Of a stretch of 49,238 nucleotides of DNA, positions 12,801-23,079 are shown in pieces. Each line of letters begins with the position of its first letter. Within the stretch, counting starts at the first letter, position 1. Where the stretch lies: the NCBI GenBank assembly GCA_000827495.1, contig KN817667.1, positions 1-49,238 on the forward strand, written 5' to 3'. The notes under the pieces were generated by a model that was given only the letters and a program-made list of their open reading frames with translations, had not been told where the DNA came from and made no database searches. Origin of the DNA: Hypholoma sublateritium FD-334 SS-4. Taxonomy: Eukaryota > Basidiomycota > Agaricomycetes > Agaricales > Strophariaceae. A program made the translations under genes and the position numbers.

Positions 12801-12861
12801 TGAACGCACGCGCGCGCTCGCTCCCGGCGCTTAGGCAGACCCACAAGTTCAAGTTCTCCTT
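6831..12861. other. 6-kb GC-rich tract without a convincing gene
   Basis: Many open frames of 60-200 codons occur on both strands, but they overlap one another. They are rich in Arg, Ala, Ser, Cys and Pro, and no motif, splice-joined frame or domain emerges. This is what stop-poor GC-rich DNA gives by chance. A weak internal repeat exists: the pyrimidine-rich 8640-8960 and 9040-9260 end with related strings (CTTCCGGACGCACGCGAG and CTTCCGGACACACGCGTG) at a spacing of about 330 bp. Composition resembles 20118-23073 and 26900-30000, so it may be old repeat DNA. Real genes with long introns cannot be excluded. Confidence 0.45.
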
Positions 12862-14042
12862 CACGTCTATGGTGATCTATTTGCACATTTATTCCCACCC
12901 CCGCCCCCCGTCTGATGGCATGCCCCGCGCGCCCCAGGAAGCTTCATATCGTTTAATTACGCCTTCACCATGGTCCTACAGAAATATAAAGCATATAAAT
13001 AAAGTATATTATACCTAAACAAATATTTAGAAGCCAAAAAATTCACGTTTCAGTGATTAGGCTACAAGTATGCAAGTACACCTGCTACCAAGGGCGACAT
13101 GCAGGTATGTAAGTAGATAGATAGTTACTTACTTGTAAATACACTGATTTGATTATAATGTGCACCTATCTCGTGGATTCTATTCCGGAAGCTCTTCGGC
13201 TCACCAGTTCAGCACCACACCGCCCACAACCTACTAGTCGGAGCACGCGCCCATATGCATCAAACATGCGCAGCGGCGCTGGACGGGGTATGGTGATCTA
13301 TTTGCACATTTATTCCCACCCCCGCCCCCCGTCTGATGGCATGCCCCGCGCGCCCCAGGAAGCTTTATATCGTTTAATTACCCCTTCACCATGTCCTACC
13401 GTAGTATAAAGCATATAAATAAAGTATATAATACCTAAACAACGATTTAGAAGCAGAAAAAATCACATTTTAGTGTTTAGGCTAAAAGTGAGTAAGTACT
13501 CCTGCTGTGAAGGGCGGTGACATGCAAGTATGTAAGTAGATGGATTGTTAATTACTTGTAAATACACGGGTCTGATTATAACGTGCGCCTATTTCAGGGA
13601 TTCTATTCCGGAAGCCCTTCAGCACGTCAGTTCAGCACCACACGGCTCGCAACCTACTAGTCGGAGTAGGCACTCGTATGCATCAAATATCCGCAGTGGC
13701 GCGGGATGGGACGAGGATTCCGCATTTGCGGTTGGTCGTGGCAGAAGCGTAAACTCGGTTAGAGTCAGCGCCTACCATGGCTCTAACAAGGTGGTTGAGC
13801 GAGTCGATAACGCCGGCCTCGATCGATCATCGAGTGCGGCAAATTTGGGTGCTTGTAAAATGGTTAGGGATGTAGTATCACACACACAATGTGTACACTC
13901 CGTATTCCACAAATAAGTACCTGATTATAATGATGTCGATGAGCACTGAGCGCTGAGTACTTGCTCACACTGACCACGAATATTCGACGAAGTTCATAGT
14001 TCCCACGTTCCTTGCCGCATTCCCACGATTCACGAAAGAACT

Positions 14043-14546
14043 AGTGTTTGACCCGTGCTCCGCACGGGAATTCTCAGATATTCTAAGTTAATATTTTTAA
14101 AAAAGAATAAGATGACTCACTGGCAATTTTAAAAGCCATGTCCAATATAATAATCTTCTTGGAGATTTATTCTATCGTCAATTTCAGCCGTTGTCTGTCA
14201 GTTCACAATGGATCGAATTTATTGCCCGAAATCGGAGTTGCTGAGTCGCTCGTCAGCTCGGCGCTTCGCTCCTCGCCCCTCGCCACTCTTACAAAGAGTG
14301 TTTGACCCGTGCTCCGCACGGGAATTCTCAGAAATTCTAAATTAATATTTTTAAAAAGAATGTGATGACTCAATTTTGAGAGCCATGATCAATATAATAA
14401 TCTTCTTGGAGATTTATTGAGATTTATTCTATCGTCAATTCGCCGTTCGGCCGTTGTCTGCTCAAATTTTTTTCCAGAAGTTGGGGTTGCTGAGTCGCTT
14501 GTCAGCTCGGTGCTTCGTTCCTCGCCCCTCGCCACTCTTACAAAGT
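14043..14546. repeat. 254-bp tandem duplication of the Helitron 3' terminus
   Basis: Copies start at 14043 and 14297, each opening AGTGTTTGACCCGTGCTCCG and ending with CTCGCCACTCTTACAAAG. Each carries the full CCCGTGC/GCACGGG hairpin. Only the outer copy is followed (minus strand) by CTAG; the inner copy reads CTCT at that place. Differences include a short ATTTATTGAG insertion and small deletions. Confidence 0.85.
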
Positions 14547-15011
14547 GTAAATGGACCCTAAGTTCAAAACTGTCATGGTAGAGACAAATTTTGAATGCAT
14601 TGCTGTCGTTGTCAATTTCGTCACCCCATGAGTTCTCAATCTTGTACCGCAAAGGCTTGCCCGTGGGGTCGAGGTGCACGGCGGAAACAGTCATTGCGTG
14701 CGTCATCGCCGACTCACATATCTGGAGGCAGTCTACCTTGCTCAATCTTTAATGTTGAATGCATTTCAAATGCATTTTGATNTCGAAANTAGTNGAGCAG
14801 GCATCATGATGCAGAAAAGGGCCAAATCATCCAACCGTACAGTCTACANTTATTATTACTTCATACACATGTGCACAGTGTATGGTATATGAGCGCAAAA
14901 ATAGGAAAGGCTTAATTATTGAAATGAAGCAGACCAAGCTGGAGCCTGAGNATTTACGGCAGTGATTGAAGTAGCAAAGCAGAGACAAATTCCAAAGCAG
15001 TTGTAAATTGT

Positions 15012-15262
15012 AATAGCGTGCAACGCCGTGCATGGCAGAAGTATACAGTGCACTTCAGGGAGCTACTTAATCGCATCTGCGACCGCCTGACACTGCCGTA
15101 GTGAAAAGGGTACCCTTACTANATGCTCGACAATGTGACTTTGTAATAGCGCGCATGGCAGAGGTGCACAGTGCACTTCAGGAAGCCACTAATCAAATCT
15201 GTGACCGCCTGCTAACACGGCCGTAGCGAAAAAGGTACCCTTAACTGCTCGAAAATGTAACT
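15012..15262. repeat. 133-bp tandem repeat inside the Helitron
   Basis: Two diverged direct copies start at 15012 and 15145. They share GCATGGCAGA, CAGTGCACTTCAGG, GACCGCCTG, GCCGTAG and AAGGTACCCTTA in the same order. No reading frame of interest runs through them. Confidence 0.75.
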
Positions 15263-16314
15263 CCCATGAGGTTGAACGCCTGGAGACGCGCCTCAATCCA
15301 GCCAATGTTGACCTTGAGTCAGAGCAACAGAGAATCTACGCGAGCGACACTACTTGATTTGAGAGATCACGGCGCCGCGCGAGCTGATCTCAAAGCCCAT
15401 CCATCACGCGTCATGCTGCCGAAGTGTACTTTTAGTGAGAGAAGGGGAACCAACCAATGAGAATTCAGAGAAAAGGGAATTGACCAATGAGAGCACGACT
15501 CCCAGCCTGGAAAGGCCATTTTTCAGGCGGAATCAAAATCCACTGTCGTTTTAGTAGTAGGATCAAAGAAGAATTGCCCAACGCTAGTTTCATCACAAAT
15601 TTACCACCATAGTCTTATTGAAGTGCCATATACATGATTTATGTACTTGAAATACAAGTCTGAGCACCGTGGTGTGGTGTTTAAGGGATACAAAGCTTCC
15701 TGGGGGGCGCGGGGCATGCCATCAGACGGGGGGCGCGGGGTGGGAATAAATGTGCAAATAGATCACCATAGACGGGGACGAGGATTCCGCTCTTATGGTT
15801 GGTCATGGCAGACGCGACACCTCGGTTAGTGGTCGCGCATATGATAACACAAACAAGGCAGTCAAGCGAGTTGATGACCGTGACGGCGTTCCGTTTGTCC
15901 AATCGAGAACGGCAAAATTAGGCGCTCATGGTACGTAATATGGTACACTGTAAAAATTCGGCTTCCCTAACGAAGCACCGAATCATTGCACTGATATCGA
16001 TGAGCGCTGAGCGCCGAGCACGCGCTCACAGTGACCATGATATTCGACGAAGTTCATAGTTCACACGTTCCTTGCCGCATTCCCACGATTCGCCGAAGAG
16101 TCCAAGAAGGATTGTCTTACGCCAGTTTCATCACAAATTTACCATTATAACTTTATTAAAGTGCCATAGGCATGATTTATCTACTTTAAAAACCAGTCTA
16201 AGCACCGTGGTGTGGTGTTTGAGGGATACAAACCTTCCTGGGGGGCGCGGGGCATGCCATCAGACGCGGGGCGGGGGGTGGGAATAAATGTGCCGATAGA
16301 TCACCATACACGTC

Positions 16315-18111
16315 GTTGTAGATCGCGCGCCTCCCGCCCTGAGGGCGAGTAAATTTTACTTTTTGTGGATCTCAAGGCACAATTTTTTTTATACAACTTC
16401 TGGCGCGCTGGATTTGCGGCGTGCGCCTGATAAAAATTAAGTCGGCTTACCCTGATGGCCGGCGGCGTGCGTACCAAACATGCCACGCAATCGACGCTCC
16501 GCCGAGCCGCCACCGACTTGAAACCATGCAGTGCATTTCGGTAGGAAGGACTTGATAATATTTAGTGAGTCCCCTTGCGCACTGTATTATATGTGCCTCC
16601 GAGAGTTACAACATTTTCCACCCGAGAGGTGACTGACGGCGGCGCAGTGTTCATGCAGCGGGCCCCGGTGGCGTCTGCGAGCCCCTCTCCTCTGAATGAG
16701 CAGCGTGCGGACGAGAGATGACACACGCGCCGCGCGGTGGTTGGCACAGACACCACTGACGGCGNCGGTGCGGCGTGGGCGTAGGCCTATAATCAATAAA
16801 CAAGTAGTTTAACGATGGTATAAGAAATATACTTACCTTGTAAGTGCGCGGTCTCTGTCATTGATACTCAAATTATTGTNATGAGCTTAATAGATCTTGA
16901 AAAATGNAAGTGTAGNAGCTCTCGAGGAGAGAACGATGCTCAATAAAGCAAGACCGNAGCTCCCAGTAGGCAGAAGCTNTNGTTGTTTATTCTTTCACTC
17001 ATGCTTGATGCATACGCTCTGCGCCGATACAGCACTGGATTATGTAGGACCCTTCTTTTTTTGTTTAAAATAAATTGTATTATCTGCTTACTACACAACA
17101 TATATCCTATTTTGCAGAATACGTCAGCCCATTTGCTGATTCGTATCTCATCAACCCCGCCCATAGTCTTTAAATGCCAGTCCATCACGCGGAAACGCAG
17201 GTGTGGAAGTGAGTCTTCAAGATTACCGATTCCCCGCGGGGACAGGGCGAGGCATGGCAGACGAGCCCAGTTCACGCCGGGCGCACAGTGCCTACAGGCA
17301 GAGGGTGAGCGATTTTTCTGACAGGCACCGCGGGACCAACTTACCTCCGTCGCGCCTCGTGTACCACTCACAGAGCTCCCATCGCCCATTGTCTTCAAAA
17401 AGAGTGGCTGTCGTCCAGGTAATGGTGTTGAAGTCGGAAGGGGTGGAGCCACAGCAACCGTGTTGCACCTAGAGGTGATCAGAGCACCCGGAGCCAGTCA
17501 GTCAAAGGGAATAGCGGAAACAGATAACAACTTATCTGTATTCCAAAACAACCGATGACCGTGAAACCGCGTGCTTGCCTCCTGCAAGGTGCTCCGCGGC
17601 AAGCCTGCGGCGAAAATGCAGCATTGCACTGCGCGATGTGTTTCGGTGGTGCGCATGGCAAGCTCTGCGCCTTGTTCATCGAGCCCGCATGTGGTATGGC
17701 ATTGTTATGGAACATGGGAAAAGCTGGCGCATCCGATACGTGCTGTTTGCTGAGGGATGGATTTAGCAAGAAATAACAAATGTCTTCATTTACGCACCTT
17801 TCGCAATGTTCAGCAGCATGACNTTGCAAATGCACGCCGATGAACGGAGTACACTGTCAGGGCTGTATTTAACATGTTCGAAAGAAACAAATGTTACGCT
17901 CACCGTATTTTCCAGCCCAGGTACCCCCACTTGTCCCTCATCGTCCCTCGTTGTCCCGCGATCCGTCCCGCGATTGTTTCGTACGGGAGCGGCATGCTGC
18001 GGGGGTGCAGTGTCGAGATGGCGGCCAAGGCGTGCATCCAAGTCGTGGACTTCGGGTTCAGCGTGCATAAGGAGCGCGGGGGGGCCAGGAGGCAAGTGCG
18101 GTGGGATGATG
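16315..18111. other. unassigned DNA, no gene supported
   Basis: A mixed-composition stretch with several ambiguous bases near 16750-16980. A minus frame at 16940-17452 and short plus frames at 17479-17835 show no recognisable domain, and the two strands give equally long frames. I see no TIR pair, RNA gene or tandem array. It may be unique intergenic DNA between mobile elements. Confidence 0.4.
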
Positions 18112-18245
18112 ACCAAGCGCAGGACTCAATCCTCGCGGCTCGGGTAGGCGACCTAGTTTACGTAGCTACCAAAAATATATCCTTTCCTCAAGGATTAGTG
18201 CGTAAACTGATCCCTAAGTTCGTGGGGCCTTATCCCATTATTCAA
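18112..18245 (+). pseudogene. gypsy integrase C-terminal fragment with an internal deletion
   Basis: A 45-codon plus-strand stretch matches the integrase tail of the 5083-6507 element: DSILAARV joined directly to GDLVYVATKNISFP, then LIPKFVGPYPII. In the larger copy the two blocks are separated by 18 residues (KQTKDANKHRRPAPFEE plus one). The fragment thus lacks that linker in frame. Similarity ends at about 18245. It is a relic of a related chromovirus, not functional. Confidence 0.75.
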
Positions 18246-18321
18246 GAGTTCACTCGACGCGTGGCTTCCGCGCTGAGTGCCAAACATCATCAAAATAAAC
18301 CGCTTTGGGACGCTTCACTTG

Positions 18322-20111
18322 TATGGCGTTCAAAGTGTACAAAAACTAAAATGCGAGATTCATTTGACTTTGCGCTACTCTTTTAGCACTTTTTGTCACA
18401 GTTACTATAATTTCTCTCAAACTGAGCTCTGACAAGGTTAGAAATAATGTCGCAGAAATGTGAGATGTGCACGCTACTATTTTGATCAGCGCGCTCTTTT
18501 TTTGTCTGCGCGATACGTTTTTGTCATACTGCGATATATCTTTCTTGGACCGCGCTACTTTCTTTAAATTCAACGATATTTTTTATTTCACTATACACTC
18601 CATACCTGGGCTTTCTGGAGCCTCTGGAAGTGGCTGGAGTAGTGGTATATCGGCGTTCACGCATGGTTGATCGGCAACCTGTCGGGCTAATGCCGGATCT
18701 GATAACTGATGCCTTGACCGGTCGGCAGGCCGCCGGCTCTGCAGGCTCCGTCCCCAGATTGCGTCTCGAGGGGTGCTTTTTGAAGGTCACTCCCATTCCA
18801 CTCTTTATGGATGGCTTATTTCAAAAATAAATCTAAATACTTGGTTTGTAATAGGTCCATAACTCACTTGACCTTGTCAGGCGGCCACCAGCCTGAGCGA
18901 GCGTGGATAGTCTGCATCCGCTTTGAGAAGCTGTGACAGCGGCGCAACAGACGGCGTGTGAGGCTGGCGCGTTCGCGAAGGACATGCAGACTGTTGCCAA
19001 GTACGGGCGGCCTGATTGCGACCTGTTTACAGACCGCGCAGGCGTTATGCGGGGAGGAATATTTGATGCTATCGTCTTGAATATCATCTGGGCCACGTTG
19101 ATGTAGTCGATGCGCACCAGACGCTCAACATCTCATCTTTGAAGACATCCGGGGAGTGTGCCATAGGCCCACTCTTTGCACAGATGTTATCGAGCATTCC
19201 TGTTCTCCAAATTTGGCAGGATGCTGCGGCGCCCAAGGGCAAGTCGGCCATTCAAGCCTTGATAAGCCTAGTAAATTTATATTTCAATACCCACTCCTGC
19301 AGTCCCCCATTAAAATTATTACACACGTCATATCCGTAAAGGCCGAGCGCGGAAGCTGTCTCGAAATGCAAACACATAAAGTACGCTAGGTCTACGTCAA
19401 GTATACGTCCGTCGTCTTGGGTGTGCCGGCGCCACTAACACGTCGCTCTCAAACCTTTGATGCGTAGGAGGAATGTGAATTTCCATTGCACGCCACTACA
19501 CGCCTTTCGCTGCGCTGTTGCCGCCGCTCGAAGGGGACACGGGTGACGCACTATCTGCGCTCGCTCAGAGCAGCGTTGCTCAGGTCGGCGGTGCGCCGCA
19601 TACCATAACGCGTGCTGCACCTGCGCCCCGCTGCTGCCGCTGTCGTGCACATGATACGCATATCCTCTGATGAGCCTCCTTCTCACGTACACCAGAGAAA
19701 GGCACAAGCCCACGTCGCTTCCGGTGCTAAGTATCTGTAGAATTGAAGATAGTCAGTATGATCAGCCGCGTCGGCATTGTCGGCACGCAGCCGGCTGAGT
19801 GGGATGCCAACACGCCGTCAACTAACCTTGAGTACTTCAGTCTTGACCACTCTGAGCCATTCTCAAAGGCTCCAGTAGCTGTATAGGAAGATGTAATATA
19901 TACATAGGCTCTTATATAAAATAGTCGAGCACTTGGAAAAAGTAGCGCGCTTTCAGAAAAAATGTATCGCGCAGGCCAAAAAAGAGCGCGCGGGGCAAAA
20001 ATAGTAGCGTGCTTTCAGGAAATAATAGCAAATGTGAGACAAAACCTTAAAAATATAGCGCAAAGTAAAAAGAATCTCGCATTTTAGTTTTTGTACACTT
20101 TGAACGCCATA
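18322..20111. mobile_element. TAYGG-type element with long imperfect TIRs
   Basis: Left end TATGGCGTTCAAAGTGTACA, right end its inverted copy ending GAACGCCATA. It is flanked by an exact 6-bp duplication CACTTG at 18316-18321 and 20112-20117. The TIRs extend about 190-260 bp with indels: both arms carry AAAACTAAAATGCGAGATTC, then GCGCGCTCTTTTTT and CGCGCTACTTT blocks. The terminal 16 bp match those of 23080-24320, showing a common family. The 1.3-kb interior has no transposase, but includes a short coding-like stretch at 18927-19106. Confidence 0.85.
18927..19106 (+). pseudogene. coding-like fragment inside the TIR element
   Basis: Fifty-nine codons between two stops read as ordinary protein: EAVTAAQQTACEAGAFAKDM, then VAKYGRPDCDLFTDRAGVM and RGGIFDAIVLNIIWATLM. 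A further stretch in another frame (about 19111-19300) continues with protein-like text such as SLKTSGECAIGPLFAQML. The family is unknown to me. It could be a captured host gene fragment or a decayed transposon protein. Confidence 0.35.
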
Positions 20112-20117
20112 CACTTG

Positions 20118-23073
20118 CGCCCGGCAATATTCAAAAATAAAAAACTATTTACTAATTAATGTACACGACTAATCGAATGCTGCAGTGCGGAAACACATTT
20201 CCAATCCGCATTCGCGCCCCAAGAAGTCGCAACAGCGCAGCTGCTGAGGCGAACTACTGCTGCGCCACTTATCTTCGTGAATAGGCGCTGGTGCGACGAA
20301 CGCCGCGAGACGGCGGCAGCACTGGCGACTACTATGTGCGGCGGTGCTATGGGGGTGGACGAGGACTGGGCGAGATACACCTGGAACCGGTGCTGCGGCG
20401 CATGCTCTCTCCGGCATTGGAGGGTCGTGCCTGCATACGCTGCCGCGTGCGCACTACATAACTGGACATGTATGTTCTCTCCGGGAACAGGAGAGGACAT
20501 CTCCAGCGGCAATGTTGCGCGTGCAGCCCGCACAGCACATGCGTCCGCTGCATCACCGCGCGCTCGGCGGCGTTCGCGACTTGTGCTCGCCGTGCGCTCA
20601 TCTCTGCTCTCTTATTCTACACGGTTAGACTGGGCAGAATTACAGCAGAGGCACATTCTCCTCACCCGGGTGCCATGTCTGCCAGACGAGCCGAACTTGC
20701 GCGATCGCGGGTAGCCGGGCAGACTCCGCAGTACTCAAAGCAGGGCGCCGTTGAAAGAGAAGATGATTAGGACACTATAGATGCGCTTACTTCGGATGGC
20801 GCCACACCAGAGCTTTAAAGCGTGTCTAGAGTGTCCGCCAGGTCATCAGCGGCGGGAGCGAAGAGCAAGCAAGCGCTGATTTGTTTGGGTTCTGCGACGG
20901 CAGTGTTTGCCATAACCGGGACGGATTAAAGAGAGGCGCGGGCGGATCATGAGCCAGGCGGGTGGGGGTGGAGAGGGGTATGAGAAGAGGGACAGGTGAC
21001 GCGAGGCCGGGACAGGTAGTGAAGGCGGGCGGATGCCGCAGGTGGGAAGGAGGTCCGGGCGTGTCTCACAATGCACTGCGGCGCCCGGGTGCAGAAGTAA
21101 ATTATCCACTCTAAAAACTTGTACATATCTAAATAAACTATAATGCATAGCCTGAAAAAGTTGCGTGCATCCCCAAAAAGTATATGGCGATTTACACTCC
21201 TCCCATCGCGGGCACTCGCACACGTGCTCTCCACTCGACTTCACGCCGCACAGGCGAGCACAGCGCCCGCGCAGCAGCGGGCATACCCATGTACGACGCA
21301 TCTTGTATGTGAGCCGCACGTCGAATGGACGCGCTGCGCCGTCCCAAATATGGTGCCTGGAACTAGGTCAGTACGTACGCGCGATATTCAGATGAGACGC
21401 GTGCTCACCGTGTCCAGCGTGTCCCAGGCTGTCTCCCAGCTCGTGAAACATGGAATGCGCACTGCAGCGCCGCGTAGGAGATTTAAGTGAGTTTCCCGCG
21501 GCGTAGATGACACGCGGCGGACTGACCTCGTTTCGTTCTAGCTCATCCGCCCGCCTTGGGCCGGCTCCAGCGCCGTGCGCGCCGCGTGGAGCGCGACGTC
21601 CCGGGAAATGTCGAGGGTACCTCGTACCTCCGCCCAGCCGCCTGCGGTGCTCCGCACCTCGGAGCCGTGGAATGCACGCTGCGCGTCGTCGCTGATCGCG
21701 CGGCTACGCTGAACGCATCATAGGTAAGTAAACTTCGTTTGTGAAGGTGTATACGACGAACTTACCTTGAATTCGCGCTCTCGTGTTCATGTATAGGTGC
21801 TGGTGCGACGTCGCCGTGGACGGCGGCGCTGAACATGAGCAGGTGAGCATCCCATGCGGTGATGTGCACGCCGTACTCACTTCCCATGTATTTTCACGGC
21901 TATGCACGCCGCCACGTCGCCGCCAGGCCCGTCCCCAGCCTATATCGACTCACGCTGTGCGCTGCGCACGCCCAGACGCACCTCCAGCGCCTGGGGACTC
22001 TGCGCGCCGTCGCCGACGCTCCAGTGACACGTCATGCGGAACCTATAGGTAAGTCAGCGCCGTTTTTTAAGGCAAACGCGATATACTTACCTTGATTCCC
22101 CGCTCTCGTGTCCGTGCGAAGGTAATGCGCTGACGCCGTCGTGAACGGATCCACTGCGAACACAAGGTGAGCGTCGTTTCACGGTACCATGCGGCGCGTA
22201 CTCACCTCCAAGCGTTGTTCTAGATCGCGTGCGCCGCGTCCTTGTGGGATCTGCACTGGCTATGGGCTGCGCTCGGCCCTGCGTACGTCGCATGCTGGGA
22301 GGCGCTGCCCTTCTATGTTCGTGTCGACATGGCCGCCTATGAGCCAGGTATGTCCCCACAGCGCGCCCCGGTCTCCTGCGCTGATCCAGCCGTGCCAGCT
22401 GGTCTCTGAGGGCGTGCTGCTGTCCATGTGCTGCAGAAACGTAAGTACGATACACAAGGAACGAAGGTGCGACTTACCTCGCTCGAATTCGAAGACGCGC
22501 TGCACTCTGAGTGCACGCCGTTGTTTTTGTTCTATGAGAAGGTAAGCTTAGTGTGCGAGGAACGAGTAACGCACTTACCTTGTCCAAAATCGAAGGGGTG
22601 ACATGGTTACGCACCCGCATCCATACGCCGTTGTGCGAGAACGAGGGGCCATGCTCATCATTTGAGCTCGGAGGTACCGTACCCATCTAGACCGCGGAGC
22701 GGCGCCTGCGCTGCAGAAAAGTGAGTGCCACGCGAGAGAATTGAACATGAGATTTACCTTGCCCGTTTTCGAAGACCAAGCGCGGTGTGCGGTGTTTGGT
22801 ACACCCTATCCGATGACGCACGTCGGCGCACGGGGCCTGCGGCTCTGTTCGTGAGGTAGATACGCGCAGTTCTGCGAGAATGAGGGGACGTGCTCACCTT
22901 TGAGCACATAGGTAGCCGTCTTCACCCTGACAGATGGCGCCGCCGTGGGGAAACCGAGGCACGCGAGTATGAGTGTCCGTTTGCACACTTAATAAGCGCA
23001 CGTACATATGAAATTTATATGCGCCAGATATAATAAGTTCACGACGGAAGCTGGGCGCGTTCGTGAAAATGAA
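20118..23073. repeat. GC-rich degenerate repeat region with opposed splice-like motifs
   Basis: No gene is supported. Related blocks recur: GGCGCTGGTGCGACG near 20287, GGTGCTGGTGCGACGTCGCC near 21796, and ATGCGCTGACGCCGTCGTGAAC near 22126; the last two are about 323 bp apart. Strings resembling splice donors on opposite strands (GGTAAGT...ACTTACCT, 35-50 bp apart) recur at about 21722, 22049, 22440, 22542 and 22717. Frames on both strands are Arg/Ala-rich and overlap. It may be an old multi-intron gene family or simply an expanded repeat. Confidence 0.45.
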
Positions 23074-23079
23074 GGGCGT

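Larger units (their letters stand above)
14041..15562 (-). mobile_element. non-autonomous Helitron in the inner TIR element
   Basis: On the minus strand the insert begins TCCTACTACTAAAACGAC (5' TC) at 15562. It ends with a stem-loop CCCGTGCGGAGCACGGG, seven bases, then CTAG at 14041. The flanks are A on the 5' side and T on the 3' side, and removing the insert restores continuity with the sibling copy near 16090. These are the standard Helitron hallmarks: no TIR, no target duplication, insertion between A and T, 5' TC, and a 3' hairpin with CTRR. No Rep/helicase is encoded in 1.52 kb. The interior contains two tandem repeats. Confidence 0.85.
13289..15770. mobile_element. inner TAYGG-type TIR element nested in its sibling
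   Basis: This is a second copy of the same element, inserted in the outer one. Ends are TATGGTGATC...GATCACCATA. It is flanked by an exact 7-bp duplication GACGGGG at 13282-13288 and 15771-15777. Its first 420 bp repeat 12868-13288 closely, producing an apparent tandem duplication, and both copies share GACGAGGATTCCGC just beyond. Without the Helitron it is about 960 bp, matching the outer copy. No transposase is present. Confidence 0.85.
12868..16308. mobile_element. outer TAYGG-type TIR element, interrupted
   Basis: The left end reads TATGGTGATCTATTTGCACA and the right end is its imperfect inverted copy (TGTGCCGATAGATCACCATA). Inverted similarity continues for about 85-90 bp, through the CCACCCCC and GGCATGCCCCGCGC segments. 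The element is flanked by an exact 6-bp duplication, CACGTC, at 12862-12867 and 16309-16314. Removing the inner element leaves about 950 bp. No transposase is seen, so it is non-autonomous. Its body resumes at 15778 with homology to the inner copy. Confidence 0.85.

Noticed and set aside
13149..13716. Apparent simple 420-bp tandem duplication
   Set aside because: Explained by insertion of one TIR element into a copy of itself with a GACGGGG duplication.
16940..17452. 170-codon minus frame
   Set aside because: Includes ambiguous bases, shows no domain, and repeats LKTMG only by chance; not supported.
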